Notes: generated from the letters alone by a model not told the origin. DNA of 64,000 nucleotides from Planctomycetota bacterium (GCA_016197205.1 JACPWG010000099.1:1-64000); one strand, 5' to 3'. Positions 26,280-37,144 are shown, counted from the first letter of the stretch. Numbers and translations are program-made.

Positions 26280-26337
26280 TCTCTAGTCGCCCAGCCTTTT
26301 CCTCGACGTCGAGGAAAAGACGCGGCGACCAGAGACT
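26278..26337. terminator. Large perfect hairpin after the HEAT lipoprotein gene
   Basis: 26297-26318 is a perfect 22-bp palindrome (TTTTCCTCGAC and its complement), enclosed by outer arms 26278-26291 and 26324-26337 (AGTCTCTAGTCGCC / GGCGACCAGAGACT, one mismatch). It starts inside the stop codon. The A and T runs at the stem edges would favour termination in either direction. Could also be a mobile palindrome. The rest of the gap to 26544 shows nothing. Confidence 0.55.
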
Positions 26338-26543
26338 ACCCTCCGTAGCTCGCCGCAGCCAGCGGAGGAGGGTCTAGCCTTGGACGCGGTGCCGAAGCTT
26401 CCGTGGGGCCCGAAATCGAACGAAGGCAGCGACCGAAGACGCCGAACGCACCGGACGGGCCCGCCGCATTGCCGGTACGTCCGGCGCTTTTCGTGGCCCG
26501 TCCCCGCGGCAGGGCTGCGCAGGACAGAAATCGAGGGTCCGAC

Positions 26544-27401
26544 ATGAACGTGGAGTGCGTCGCCGTGCTCGGCGCGGGCACGATGGGGAGCGGGATCGCG
26601 CAGGTGTTCGCGCAGGCCGGGTTCGCCGTGCTCCTGACCGACGTCCAGCAGTCCTTTCTTGACCGCGGGATGAAGACGATCCGGGACGGGCTGGAGCGGC
26701 TTGTCAAAAAAGAGAAGCTCACCGCGGACGCGCGGGACCAGGTGCTGGGGCGCATCCGGACCGTGCCGCGCATCGAGGACCTCGCGCCCGTCGACTTCGC
26801 CGTCGAGGCGGTCTACGAGGACATGAAGGTCAAGCGCGAAGTCTTCGGCGCACTGGACCGGACCTGCCGGAGCGAAGTGCTCCTGGCCACCAACACCTCC
26901 TCGATTTCGATCACGGAAATCGCCGCGACCACGCGCCGGCCGGACCGCGTGATCGGGATGCACTTCATGAATCCGGTCCCGGTCATGAAGCTGGTCGAAG
27001 TGATCCGCGGGCACGACACGAGCGACGCGACGTACGCGGTCGTACGGGGCCTGTGCGAGCGGCTCGGCAAGACCGCGGTCGAGGTGAACGATTTCCCGGG
27101 CTTCGTGTCGAACCGCGTGCTCCTGCCGATGATCAACGAGGCGATCTTCGCCGTGCACGAGGGGGTGGCGAAGCCGGAGGCGATCGACGAGATCCTGAAG
27201 CTGGGGATGAACCACCCGATGGGGCCGCTGACGCTGGCGGACTTCATCGGCCTGGACGTCTGCTTGGCGATCCTGGAGGTCCTCCACCGGGGGCTGGGGG
27301 AGGACAAGTACCGGCCGTGCCCGCTGCTTCGGCGGATGGTGGCCGCGGGGCACCTCGGCCGCAAGTCCGGCCGCGGCTTTTACACGTATCCGCCGGCCTG
27401 A
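26544..27401 (+). CDS. 3-hydroxybutyryl-CoA (3-hydroxyacyl-CoA) dehydrogenase
   Basis: 285 residues, the size of single-function enzymes. NAD-binding start CVAVLGAGTMGSGIAQVFAQ, LATNTSSISITEIA, catalytic His in RVIGMHFMNPVPVMKLVEVI, and C-terminal domain GFVSNRVLLPMINEAI with HPMGPLTLADFIGLD. Oxidises (S)-3-hydroxyacyl-CoA to the 3-keto form, or the reverse in butyrate or PHB-type synthesis. Followed after 54 bp by an acyl-CoA dehydrogenase, so probably an operon. Confidence 0.93.
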   Translation: MNVECVAVLGAGTMGSGIAQVFAQAGFAVLLTDVQQSFLDRGMKTIRDGLERLVKKEKLTADARDQVLGRIRTVPRIEDLAPVDFAVEAVYEDMKVKREVFGALDRTCRSEVLLATNTSSISITEIAATTRRPDRVIGMHFMNPVPVMKLVEVIRGHDTSDATYAVVRGLCERLGKTAVEVNDFPGFVSNRVLLPMINEAIFAVHEGVAKPEAIDEILKLGMNHPMGPLTLADFIGLDVCLAILEVLHRGLGEDKYRPCPLLRRMVAAGHLGRKSGRGFYTYPPA

Positions 27402-27455
27402 CGCGAGCAGCCGCGCGGCAGTTTTCGGTTGAGTCCTGAACGGAGACGACGCGAC

Positions 27456-28601
27456 ATGGACTTTGACCTGAGCGAAGACCTGAAGATGATCCGCGAAACG
27501 GCCCGGAAGGTCGCGGACGAAGAGATCGCCCCGCGGGCCGCGGCCCTGGACGAGGGGAAGATCTTTCCCGCCGAGAGCATGAAGAAGCTCGCGGAGCTGG
27601 GCTTCTGCGGCTTCCTCGCGCCGGAAAAGTACGGCGGGTCGGGGCTCGGCAACCTGGCCCTGGTGCTGGCGCTGGAAGAGGTGAACCGGGCCTGCGCGTC
27701 GACCGGCGTGACGCTCTCCGTGCAGAACAGCCTGGTCGCGAGTCCGCTCAACCGATTCGGCAACGAAGACCAGAAGCAGCGCTACCTGCCCAAGCTCGCG
27801 CGCGGGGAGTGGCTGGGCGCGTATTCGCTGACGGAGCCCGGGTCGGGGAGCGACGCCGCGGCGCTCATCACTTCGGCGCGGCGCGACGGCGACTTCTGGG
27901 TCCTGAACGGCAGCAAGAACTTCGTCACGACGGGCTCGTACGCCGACCTGCTCATCATTTTTGCGCGGACGAATCCGGACGCGAGCCTGAAGGCGAAGGG
28001 CGTGAGCGCGTTCCTGGTGGAGAAGACGTTCCCGGGGTTTCGCGTGGGGAAGGCCGAGGACAAGTGCGGCATTCGCGGTTCGGACACGGCGAGCCTGTTC
28101 CTGGAGGACTGTCGCGTGCCGGCCGCGAACCTGCTGGGGCAGGAAGGGAAGGGCTTCACGATCGCGATGGACACGCTGGACGGCGGGCGGATCGGGATCG
28201 CGACGCAGGCCGTGGGGATCGGACAGGCGTGTCTGGACGCTTCGGTGAAGTACTCGAAGGAGCGGAAGCAGTTCGGCAAGCTGATCGGCGAGTTCGAGGC
28301 GATCCAGTGGAAGCTGGCGGAGATGGCGACGGAGCTGGACGCCGCGCGGCTGCTGATCTATCGGGCGGCGTTGCTGCGCGATCGGGGGCTGCCGCACACG
28401 AAGGAGGCCGCGATGGCGAAGCTCGCGGCCTCGACGGCCGCGAACCGCGCGGCGAAGGAGGCGGTGCAGATCCACGGCGGCGTGGGGTACCTGCGCGAGT
28501 TCCCGGTCGAGCGGTACTTCCGCGACGTGCGGATCACGGAGTTGTACGAGGGGACGACGGAGATCCAGCACCTGGTGATCGCGCGGCATTTGCTGCGGTG
28601 A
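27456..28601 (+). CDS. Short-chain acyl-CoA dehydrogenase (butyryl-CoA dehydrogenase-like)
   Basis: 381 residues. FAD enzyme signatures AYSLTEPGSGSDAAAL and WVLNGSKNFVTTG; C-terminal QIHGGVGYLREFPVERYFRD and ITELYEGTTEIQHLVIARHL, in which the Glu of YEGT is the catalytic base of short/medium-chain enzymes. Converts acyl-CoA to trans-2-enoyl-CoA and passes electrons to ETF; no etfAB is in the window. ATG 27456 with GGAG upstream; a TTG nine codons earlier is in frame but less likely. Confidence 0.93.
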   Translation: MDFDLSEDLKMIRETARKVADEEIAPRAAALDEGKIFPAESMKKLAELGFCGFLAPEKYGGSGLGNLALVLALEEVNRACASTGVTLSVQNSLVASPLNRFGNEDQKQRYLPKLARGEWLGAYSLTEPGSGSDAAALITSARRDGDFWVLNGSKNFVTTGSYADLLIIFARTNPDASLKAKGVSAFLVEKTFPGFRVGKAEDKCGIRGSDTASLFLEDCRVPAANLLGQEGKGFTIAMDTLDGGRIGIATQAVGIGQACLDASVKYSKERKQFGKLIGEFEAIQWKLAEMATELDAARLLIYRAALLRDRGLPHTKEAAMAKLAASTAANRAAKEAVQIHGGVGYLREFPVERYFRDVRITELYEGTTEIQHLVIARHLLR

Positions 28602-28655
28602 GGGGGGGGCGGGGGCGGGAGTGGGGCAGGAGTGGGGGCGGGGGGCGGGGGCGGG
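28602..28655 (+). repeat. G-rich tract with G-quadruplex potential
   Basis: Directly after the TGA of the acyl-CoA dehydrogenase, 54 bases are almost entirely G runs of 3-8 separated by single A, C or T. On the RNA this could fold as a G-quadruplex at the mRNA 3' end. Confidence 0.55.
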
Positions 28656-28761
28656 TAGCTGACGCATGCGCGGCTCCGCGCCCGTTTGCGAAGCAAGGCT
28701 CAAACTATCGAGGGCGGGAGGAGGCGGCCTCCCACCTGTTCACCTCCGCCGGTCTCTAGCG

Positions 28762-28949
28762 GGCATGGTTCAAATCTGGGTCACAGGTTTGCGTCGGCCT
28801 CCCGCCGTAGGTGCGCCCCTTGTGGGCGCCCGCGATTGGCTGCAACGCGTTAGACTACGCGGTGTCGCGACGAGGGCGGGCACAAGGCCCGCCCCTACGC
28901 CCGGCCGTTGATCCGTGTTAACGATCCTCCGCCCGAATTGAACCATGCC
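28762..28949. mobile_element. Element family F, copy F3 (188 bp, variant core)
   Basis: Inverted ends GGCATGGTTCAA / TTGAACCATGCC and a perfect 8-bp duplication CTCTAGCG (28754-28761 and 28950-28957). The core differs from F1 and F2 and includes GGGCGGGCACAAGGCCCGCC. Gene-free region. Confidence 0.8.
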
Positions 28950-29044
28950 CTCTAGCGTTTGCGGTCAGCCCTTCCAAGGTGGCTGCTCCGCCCCGGTACC
29001 GGACGCAAGCCGCCTGTTCACTTGATGCTGCGACTTGAAGCTGT

Positions 29045-29228
29045 CTTGTGGTGCAGGGCTTCCGCCTTCGCGCCCGGCGCTTCGGTGGACGTGTCCGCCC
29101 TGCACCCGCTCTCGCACGGATCGTCTGAAGCTCCTCCCCGCCTTCCTCCGGCCGCGCCCGCACTCCGAACGCGGCGACTTTCATACGGAGCGTCCCGTCG
29201 GTGCAGGGCGGAAGCCCTGCACCACAAG
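29045..29228. repeat. Inverted repeat with perfect 22-bp arms
   Basis: Arms at 29045-29066 (CTTGTGGTGCAGGGCTTCCG...) and 29207-29228 are perfect complements 140 bp apart. No reading frame inside is convincing. Confidence 0.6.
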
Positions 29229-29435
29229 GGCTCGTGGCCGGCGGAGAAGACCTGTGGGACGGTGGCTCCTTCCCGCCCCCAGCTTCTGATGCTCCATTCT
29301 ACGACAGCCGAACAGCCCTCCCCACCTTGAAAGGGCTCGTGGCCGGCGGAGAAGAACCGAAGTCGGTCGCTCCTTCCCGTCCCTGGCAGCGGCTGCTCCA
29401 GTTCACCACGGTCGAAACAGCCTTTTCACCTTCAA
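29227..29435 (+). repeat. Tandem repeat, two units of about 104 bp
   Basis: Units at 29227-29331 and 29332-29435 both begin AGGGCTCGTGGCCGGCGGAG and contain GCTCCTTCCCG and CGAACAGCC/CGAAACAGCC. A third start (AGGGCTGGG) at 29436 runs into the 3' end of the patatin gene. Units differ at many positions. Confidence 0.55.
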
Positions 29436-29446
29436 AGGGCTGGGTC

Positions 29447-30763
29447 TCAGTGCTTCTGCGTGTCCCCGACCGCGGGAGCCGCCCCGGGCTCGGGCGTGTG
29501 CGCCGCGCCACCTTCCGCTGCGGCGGCGGCCGCGCCGTGCGAATGGTCGTGGCTGTTGTCCGGTGGCGGTTCGGTGGCCCAGACGCCCCCCGCCTGGCCA
29601 CGCTCGAGCCCCAACGCGAACAGGCGCCTCATGTCCGCGGTGTTGAAGTCCTCGGAGGCGGACTCGAGCGGAAAGCAGCTCGGGATCCAATCCAGCTTGT
29701 AGTCGTAGCCGTGCTCCTGTGCGAGGGCGTAGATCTTGTACATGCTCCCGACCTGGCCCTCGTCGAGCAGCAGCTCGACCGAGCGGAGCAGGATCGGCAG
29801 GATGCCGTCCCCGACGCAATGCTGTTTGACGCCGATCTTGCCGTTGTTGATTACGTAGATCGTCGGCCGGGGCCCGGTCGGCGCGGCCTTCGCGCCGGGT
29901 CCCGCCGCGCCCGCCGCGCCCGGGTGCGGGGCCGCCGGCAGGCCTCGGGCCTTGCGCGCCGTGCCCAGCGCATCGCACAGGTCGCAGACGATGTCCCGCA
30001 GGAAGAGCTGCTCGCGCACGCCCCCGTCCACGTGCATGTTGCCGTCGATCATCTCCGGTTCGAAGAGCACCGGGATCGCGGCCGCGGCGCGCAGAATGGA
30101 CCGGTAGCGATCGAATCGGCCGGGCTCGCTACCCGCCGCGATTTCGGTCATGTCCCACACTTTGAGCGTGCCGTGGTCCATGTCCACGGTGCCGACGAAG
30201 AGGCGTCGGCCTTTCGAGTACTCCGCGCCGACGAGCTTGATCACGTCGTTGTTCACCTGGTGTTCCAGCAGCTTCCTCAGGGGGCGCATGACCGACAAAG
30301 AGTCGCTGAACGGGACGACGAAGATCGGACGGTGGACGTAGATGTCCGATGGGCCGGTCTGCGTATAGCACTCCCTGAGCGCCTCGTCGTCCTCACGACG
30401 ACCGAGAAACGCGAAGGTCGAAATCAGGCTCCCCGTGCTGATGCCCGTCACGACATGGAAGGCCGGCCGGCCGTGCCCGGTCCACCCGTTCATGATCCCC
30501 GCGCCGAAGGCGCCGTTCTGCCCGCCGCCGGACAGCACGAGGATGTTCGGGTACGCGTTGGGGTCGAGCCCACCCGACCGATAGAGTTCCTGGAAGCCTT
30601 TTGAAAGGCTTGCTTGGCGGGCTTGCTGCTCGGCCTGGTTGCCGGGGGCCAGGGGGTCGTACCGGCAAGCGGCCGGTGACGGCTCCAGCGTACACTTGCG
30701 CGAGTGCGTACACCCGGCCGCAGCGAGCAGCAACAGCAACAGGACCGTCCCTCGCATTCGCAT
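29447..30763 (-). CDS. Patatin-like phospholipase lipoprotein
   Basis: 438 residues. Lipoprotein signal VLLLLLLAAAGC, then a patatin domain: oxyanion loop SGGGQNGAFGAGIMNGW, nucleophile Ser109 in TGISTGSLI (GxSxG), and the dyad Asp in MHVDGGV. Predicts lipid acyl hydrolase activity at the periplasmic face of the envelope. The C-terminus is a His/Ala/Gly-rich tail (SHDHSHG) that could bind metal. Start ATG 30763, preceded by GGGGGA. The 3' end abuts the 104-bp tandem repeat. Confidence 0.88.
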   Translation of the reverse strand: MRMRGTVLLLLLLAAAGCTHSRKCTLEPSPAACRYDPLAPGNQAEQQARQASLSKGFQELYRSGGLDPNAYPNILVLSGGGQNGAFGAGIMNGWTGHGRPAFHVVTGISTGSLISTFAFLGRREDDEALRECYTQTGPSDIYVHRPIFVVPFSDSLSVMRPLRKLLEHQVNNDVIKLVGAEYSKGRRLFVGTVDMDHGTLKVWDMTEIAAGSEPGRFDRYRSILRAAAAIPVLFEPEMIDGNMHVDGGVREQLFLRDIVCDLCDALGTARKARGLPAAPHPGAAGAAGPGAKAAPTGPRPTIYVINNGKIGVKQHCVGDGILPILLRSVELLLDEGQVGSMYKIYALAQEHGYDYKLDWIPSCFPLESASEDFNTADMRRLFALGLERGQAGGVWATEPPPDNSHDHSHGAAAAAAEGGAAHTPEPGAAPAVGDTQKH

Positions 30764-31151
30764 CGGTCGTCCCCCTTCCAAACAGGATTGTACAGGCTGG
30801 GCACAGAGCGTGGACTGCGGGACGCGGAGCGGGACTCGCTTACCAATGGGTCCGCCGCTTACAACGCCGCTGCCGTCGCGCCCGGCCGACCACTGCTTCC
30901 CGCTTCGCAGGCGCGGCAGCGCCGTACCCCTACGGCTTGCGGCAGGGGCTAGGACGGAAGCGGGAGCTGACACGTGCCGGGCCCGATCCGTGCTTGCTGA
31001 AAGTCTTCGGTTCAGGGTACCGCCCGCCGTGGCCCGCCCCTTGCACTATCCTAATGCGGCGCACCGGCGCCTGCAAGGTTCTTGCGATTCGATGCCAGAC
31101 GAACGGGGTGGTGTTGAAACTTCCTTGCAGCCCCATGCAGGAGGTTGTGCC
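30764..31151. other. Divergent intergenic region
   Basis: 388 bp between the patatin gene and the small membrane protein gene. 30908-30940 holds a degenerate GGCAGCGCCGTACCCCTACG repeat of the type also at 21182. TATCCT at about 31047 may be a -10 box for 31152, but the -35 is weak. No gene supported. Confidence 0.4.
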
Positions 31152-31361
31152 ATGGACGACAACGGACCCGGCAGCGGAGGCAACGTGCTCGCGGGCCTGG
31201 CGAGCTTCCTCGTCCCCGGCCTCGGCCAACTCGTCCAGGGCCGCGTCCTGGCCGCCGCCGCGTTCTTCCTCGTCGACCTCGTCCTCTGGTTCTTCCTCCT
31301 CGGCTGGCTTATGCACATCTGCGCCGCGGTCGACGCGGCCGTTTGGCGGCCGGAGGTCTAG
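31152..31361 (+). CDS. Small two-helix membrane protein, TM2-like
   Basis: 69 residues. GLASFLVPGLGQLVQGRVLA followed by AAFFLVDLVLWFFLLGWLMH gives two hydrophobic helices with a PGLGQLxQGR turn, the pattern of TM2-type small inner-membrane proteins. AGGAGG at 31139-31144 supports ATG 31152. Function unknown. Confidence 0.65.
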   Translation: MDDNGPGSGGNVLAGLASFLVPGLGQLVQGRVLAAAAFFLVDLVLWFFLLGWLMHICAAVDAAVWRPEV

Positions 31362-31668
31362 GAGGAGCGAACGTGCTTGTGGGGTGGGGGCGGTTGCAGA
31401 GAGGAGGCGCGAGTTCGTGGACCGTGCGTGCCTCGGCCTTCACCTCAGCCCTCCCCCGCTGCGCCGGAGAGGGGGAGGGCGCAGTCGCGTCGGCGTCGGC
31501 ACGGAGGGCGTTCGCAGCAAGAACCGTCCTCTGCGCCTCCGCGTCGCTGTGTTTCGTGAACCCGTCCTTCCGTCGACGGGTTCCCGAATTTCTCGCCTCT
31601 CTCCCTCTCTCGTCCGTCTCCGTCCCTCCCACTTGTCCCCCCCCCCCCCCACACTCGCCCCCCTCGCC
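31362..31668. other. Intergenic region with a 14-base C tract
   Basis: 31637-31650 is C14. On the minus strand this is a G-rich run just after the ftsH stop codon, like the G tract after 28601. 31443-31480 has a CCCTCCCCC...GGGGGAGGG hairpin. No gene seen. Confidence 0.5.
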
Positions 31669-33630
<1,962 letters not shown>

Positions 33631-33825
33631 TTCGGGTTCAATCCTAACGCGGCAGAGCCGCAACCACGGACTCGAACGCCGTGCCGACGCTCGTGGCACT
33701 CCTCACACCCCTTCGCTCGCCGCGGAGAGCTTCGGGGCGCAGGCCCAAGCCCCTCCCCCCTCGCGAGAGGGCCACTTCCTTTTCCGAGTCGCTCCCTCAG
33801 CGGAGACGACCTCGGCGAGAGGAGT

Positions 33826-34368
33826 CTACCATGCCTTTTCCATGCGCTGCACGACCCAGCGTGCGAGCTTTTCGACCACCTCCGCGGTGGCGCTGTCGAT
33901 CGATTCCTCGCGCTGGCCCGAGAACTCGGCCGAGAGCGTATGGGCGTCCTTCAGCAGGACCTTTCCGGTGGTCCTCTCGGTGAGGGTGATTTCCAGCGTG
34001 AGGGTCACCGTGGCGTCGAGGACCCGCTCGCGGGCGGCCTCCACGAGCACAGGCGTGCGAAACGTCGTGAGCCGTCCCGTGAGGATGGCGTCGGCCCGCT
34101 CCGGCTCGGCGACACGCAAGGGCGTCCGGGAGTGGATTTCGCGCACGACCGCGTTCGTCAGGTCGAACTCATGCAACCTGCGCTCGGTCGTGTTGTCGAA
34201 GATCGGCACCGCGACGGTCCGGACCGAATCGAGCGTCAGGGGCTGCGTGGAGTAGCCGCACCCGGCGAGCGTCCATGCGCCGACCAGGGCGCACGCGAGG
34301 CCGGCGGACCTGCGCGTCCACGCCTGCCGCGCGCCGCCGCGCGTCCCCGTCCGGGCCTTGAAGTTCAC
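33826..34368 (-). CDS. lptE: LptE-like LPS-assembly lipoprotein
   Basis: 180 residues. Signal ACALVGAWTLAGC with lipobox Cys, followed directly by GYSTQPLTLDSVRTVAVPIF, then FDLTNAVVREIHSRTPLRV and a beta-strand-rich C-terminus (VTLTLEITLTERTTGKVLLK). This is the LptE (LPS-assembly lipoprotein) fold, which plugs the LptD channel in the outer membrane. Sits with a BamD-like gene 51 bp upstream on the same strand, which indicates a true outer membrane. Confidence 0.8.
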   Translation of the reverse strand: MNFKARTGTRGGARQAWTRRSAGLACALVGAWTLAGCGYSTQPLTLDSVRTVAVPIFDNTTERRLHEFDLTNAVVREIHSRTPLRVAEPERADAILTGRLTTFRTPVLVEAARERVLDATVTLTLEITLTERTTGKVLLKDAHTLSAEFSGQREESIDSATAEVVEKLARWVVQRMEKAW

Positions 34369-34419
34369 CCGTGCCTCCGTCCGTGACTCCAGGGAGGAGC
34401 GTGGCTCGCCGCGCTCCGC

Positions 34420-35364
34420 TCAGTTCTTCTCGAGCTCGGCCAGCTTCTTCGCGGCCTTCTCCGCCCAGGCGCTACCCCGGTAGTTGCGCTGGATCCCCTT
34501 CAGATAGAGGACCGCCGCCGGCTTCCGGTCGCGCTGCAGGTAGAAGAGTGCGGTCTTGAAATCCTTCTCGGCCTCGCGGTCTTCGATCTCGCTGAGGCTC
34601 TTCTTGACCTCGGTCGTGCGGTCCCCGTTCGGGTTTTCGTCGAGATACCGCTTGAACGTCTTCTTGGCCTCGTTGAGCGGCGAGGAATCGTAGTCCGGGC
34701 CTTCGTGGCTGCCGAGCTGGGCCTTGCCTTTCTGGTAGAGCGCCGTCGGGGCGAAGGCGCTGTCGGGATAGTCCTTCACGAAGGCGTCGTACTGGACGGA
34801 GGCGTCCTCGAAATCCGCATCCTTGTAGAGGTCGTTGGCGAGCTGCAATCGGTACTGCGAGCAGATCTCCTCGTACGGGAACCGCTCGATCACCTTCTGG
34901 ATGATCTCCTTGCCCGTGGAGCGCCCGGAGAGGATGTAGACGCCGAGGAGGTCCTTCTTCGCCCCCTTGACCATCGCCTCTCCGCACTCCAGTTCGCGCT
35001 TGATGATTTCCTTGAGAAGCTGCGTGCGGGGATAGCGGTCCAGGTACTCCTCGTAGGCCTGCCAGGCGCGGTAGAACTTCCCGGCCTTGAAGAGGGATTC
35101 CGGCCACATGTAGTAGGCCTGCTCCTTGATCCCGGCGTCGGGGCAGTACTCGCCGATCCGCAGGAACTCGGTCGCGGCGTCGTCGAACTTCGACTTGTCG
35201 TAGATCCCCTTGGCCTTCTGGTACAGCTCCTGGGGAGCGGTCTCCTCGTAGGACTTGGTGTCCACGAAGCCGGTGTCCGGGGTCCAAACCCACTTCGCCG
35301 AGGCGGCGGGGGGAAGGGCGAGAGCGAGGGCGAGCACGAGCGAAGAGGCCCAAAGGAAACGCAT
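34420..35364 (-). CDS. BamD/YbgF-like periplasmic TPR protein
   Basis: 314 residues. Cleavable signal SLVLALALALPPAASA, no lipobox Cys, unlike classical BamD. TPR-type repeats fit the outer-membrane assembly lipoprotein family: KAKGIYDKSKFDDAATEFLR, AGKFYRAWQAYEEYLDRYPR, ASVQYDAFVKDYPDSAFAPT and AEKDFKTALFYLQRDRKPAA. Likely a scaffold for envelope assembly. Position between recO and lptE-like supports an envelope role. True BamD or a paralogue cannot be decided here. Confidence 0.7.
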   Translation of the reverse strand: MRFLWASSLVLALALALPPAASAKWVWTPDTGFVDTKSYEETAPQELYQKAKGIYDKSKFDDAATEFLRIGEYCPDAGIKEQAYYMWPESLFKAGKFYRAWQAYEEYLDRYPRTQLLKEIIKRELECGEAMVKGAKKDLLGVYILSGRSTGKEIIQKVIERFPYEEICSQYRLQLANDLYKDADFEDASVQYDAFVKDYPDSAFAPTALYQKGKAQLGSHEGPDYDSSPLNEAKKTFKRYLDENPNGDRTTEVKKSLSEIEDREAEKDFKTALFYLQRDRKPAAVLYLKGIQRNYRGSAWAEKAAKKLAELEKN

Positions 35365-35376
35365 GCATACCTCCGG

Positions 35377-36120
35377 TCAACTTACGTAACGCGCCATGCG
35401 CGGTTCGCGGCCCGCGAGGGAGCCGATGTAGCGGGTGAGGAGCCGCCGCAAGTCAGCGAGCGCGGCGTCTTCGACCCGGACGCAATCGAGGTTCCGCAGC
35501 CGACCCGAGGCGAGGCCGTCCGCAAGGGACAGGGTGCCGGGGGCGACCGGGAAGATCCCGTCCTGTCCCGCGCGGCAGGTCCGGCAGAGACCGGCGCCCA
35601 AGCGGCAGGAGAAGGGGACCCATTCCTCCCCGTCCAGGGGTCGATGGCAAACGCCGCAACCCACGAAGCGGGGCTGAAACCCCAGGTGCCGCAGGGCCAG
35701 GACGTCGAAGCGGCTCAAGGAGAGCCTCTGCCAGCTTCCGCGGGCAAGCGCGGTCAGGCACTCCACCGCCAGGTCGAAGAGCGCAGGCGTCGGGGAGGCC
35801 TCGACGGTCAGCTCGGACAGCACCTCCGCGATCCAAAGCCCCTGGTGCAGCCGATCCAGGTCGCGGCGCAGCTCGGGAAAACCGTCCCGCATCGTGCACG
35901 CCGTGAGGATCGAGAGCCCGCCGTCGGCTCGGTCGAGGAACACGATCTCGTTCAGGACCAGCAGGTCCAGCGCGCCTTCGAAAGGGGAGCGTTTCCGCTT
36001 GGCCCCCTTGGCGATCGCCCTGACCTTCCCGTGGTCGCGCGAGAGGAAGGCCACGATCTGGCTGGTTTCACTGTAGTCCATCCGGCCCACGGTGAGACCG
36101 GAGGTCTTCAGCGCGGCCAT
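35377..36120 (-). CDS. recO: DNA repair protein RecO
   Basis: 247 residues. N-terminal OB fold (KTSGLTVGRMDYSETSQIVA, HGKVRAIAKGAKRKRSPFEG) and a zinc-binding C-terminal domain with CGVC and CRTC pairs. RecO loads RecA onto SSB-coated DNA with RecR in gap repair. Start at ATG 36120, where the conserved OB fold begins; the frame is open 36 codons further but a good promoter lies only 107 bp upstream. Starts 12 bp before the BamD-like gene, so they are probably co-transcribed. Confidence 0.9.
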   Translation of the reverse strand: MAALKTSGLTVGRMDYSETSQIVAFLSRDHGKVRAIAKGAKRKRSPFEGALDLLVLNEIVFLDRADGGLSILTACTMRDGFPELRRDLDRLHQGLWIAEVLSELTVEASPTPALFDLAVECLTALARGSWQRLSLSRFDVLALRHLGFQPRFVGCGVCHRPLDGEEWVPFSCRLGAGLCRTCRAGQDGIFPVAPGTLSLADGLASGRLRNLDCVRVEDAALADLRRLLTRYIGSLAGREPRMARYVS

Positions 36121-36226
36121 GGGCAGGGTGCAGGCTGCGGCGCGGGGCGTAGTTGGACCGGTGTTTGCACGCAAGAGCCTCTGCTTCCGGCGAGGGGCGG
36201 CCGGAGGGGACCGCACAAGACCCGCC

Positions 36227-36254
36227 ATTATAGCGGTCCAGGTCGAAGGGTCAA
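36227..36254 (-). promoter_or_regulatory. Promoter for recO
   Basis: Minus strand TTGACC (36249-36254), 16-bp spacer, TATAAT (36227-36232): consensus -10. Probably drives recO and the envelope genes behind it. A plus-strand pair TTGACT (36269-36274), 18 bp, TATAGT (36293-36298) points the other way toward 36491. Confidence 0.65.
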
Positions 36255-36313
36255 GTCTATAATATATGTTGACTTCCCAGGGATCTGAGTCCTATAGTCG
36301 GCCCACTTCTTTC

Positions 36314-36466
36314 CGCAGGGTTCCAACCGGCCGCAACACGGGGGACACGCGCCTGAATTCCAGGAACGTCCTCGATGGCTCGTAAGCCATTTCCGGAATT
36401 CAGGTTCTGTCCCTGGTTTGCTCCCCTTGAGCGCGGGAAGGCTGCTACCCCGGTTTGAACCATGCC
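36314..36466. mobile_element. Element family F, copy F1 (153 bp)
   Basis: Same length and core as F2, with inner palindrome CCTGAATTCC...GGAATTCAGG. The right end CCGGTTTGAACCATGCC is intact; the left end has decayed to CGCAGGGTTCCAACCGG. Eight-base flanks CTTCTTTC (36306-36313) and CCTCTTTC (36467-36474) differ at one position. It lies between the plus-strand promoter and the 3D-domain gene. Confidence 0.8.
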
Positions 36467-36490
36467 CCTCTTTCCGCTGGAGGCTCCCGG

Positions 36491-37060
36491 ATGAGGCTCC
36501 GTCGCCCGCTGCTCATGCTCGGGGTCGGGCTCCTGGCCACGGTCGGGAACTCCATCCGCGGCGTTTCGCTGCGCGGCATGCTCTCCGCCGGCCCGGCCTT
36601 TTTCAATCCGGCCCCCGCGACCGCGCCGCCTCTCTTTGCCCGCGGCGGCGCCGCACCCCCGCTTTCCAGCTTCACCGACGGCGCCATTCCCCCCGAGGCG
36701 CTCCGGGACCTCGACTCCCCGCCGGGCTACGAGTACTGGAAGACCGTGCCCGCGAAGGTGACCGCGTACGACCCTTCCTACCGGTGCTGTGGGGAGTTCG
36801 CGGACGGGCGGACCTCGCTCATGGACGACGCGTGGGTCATGGACGGGGTCGCCGTCGATCCGCGGGCCATCCCCTATCGCACCCTGCTCTTCGTCCCCGG
36901 CGTGGGACTCCGCGAGGCGGACGACACCGGCATCGCCATGCGCCAGAGCTGGGAACGCCAGGGCGTCTATCATGTCGACGTCCGGATGCCCTACTTCGAG
37001 CAGGCACGCGCATGGGGCGTCAAGTACCTCCAGGTGAAACTCTACCGAAAGGCCGAATGA
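36491..37060 (+). CDS. 3D-domain (MltA C-terminal-like) cell-wall protein
   Basis: 189 residues. N-terminal signal-anchor (LLMLGVGLLATVGNSIRG). C-terminal 3D domain with its three conserved Asp regions: KVTAYDPSYRCCGEFADG, DGVAVDPRAIPYRTLLFVPG and READDTGIAM ... HVDVRMPYFEQARAWG. The fold (double-psi barrel) is found in lytic transglycosylases and resuscitation factors that cleave peptidoglycan. RBS GGAGG at 36479. Preceded directly by element F1. Confidence 0.82.
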   Translation: MRLRRPLLMLGVGLLATVGNSIRGVSLRGMLSAGPAFFNPAPATAPPLFARGGAAPPLSSFTDGAIPPEALRDLDSPPGYEYWKTVPAKVTAYDPSYRCCGEFADGRTSLMDDAWVMDGVAVDPRAIPYRTLLFVPGVGLREADDTGIAMRQSWERQGVYHVDVRMPYFEQARAWGVKYLQVKLYRKAE

Positions 37061-37144
37061 GGCATGGTGGGCCTTCAATATCGATCCTGGGGGTGCACCT
37101 CATGGGGACGATGGAAGCGGAACGGGTCCGCGACGGACACACGG

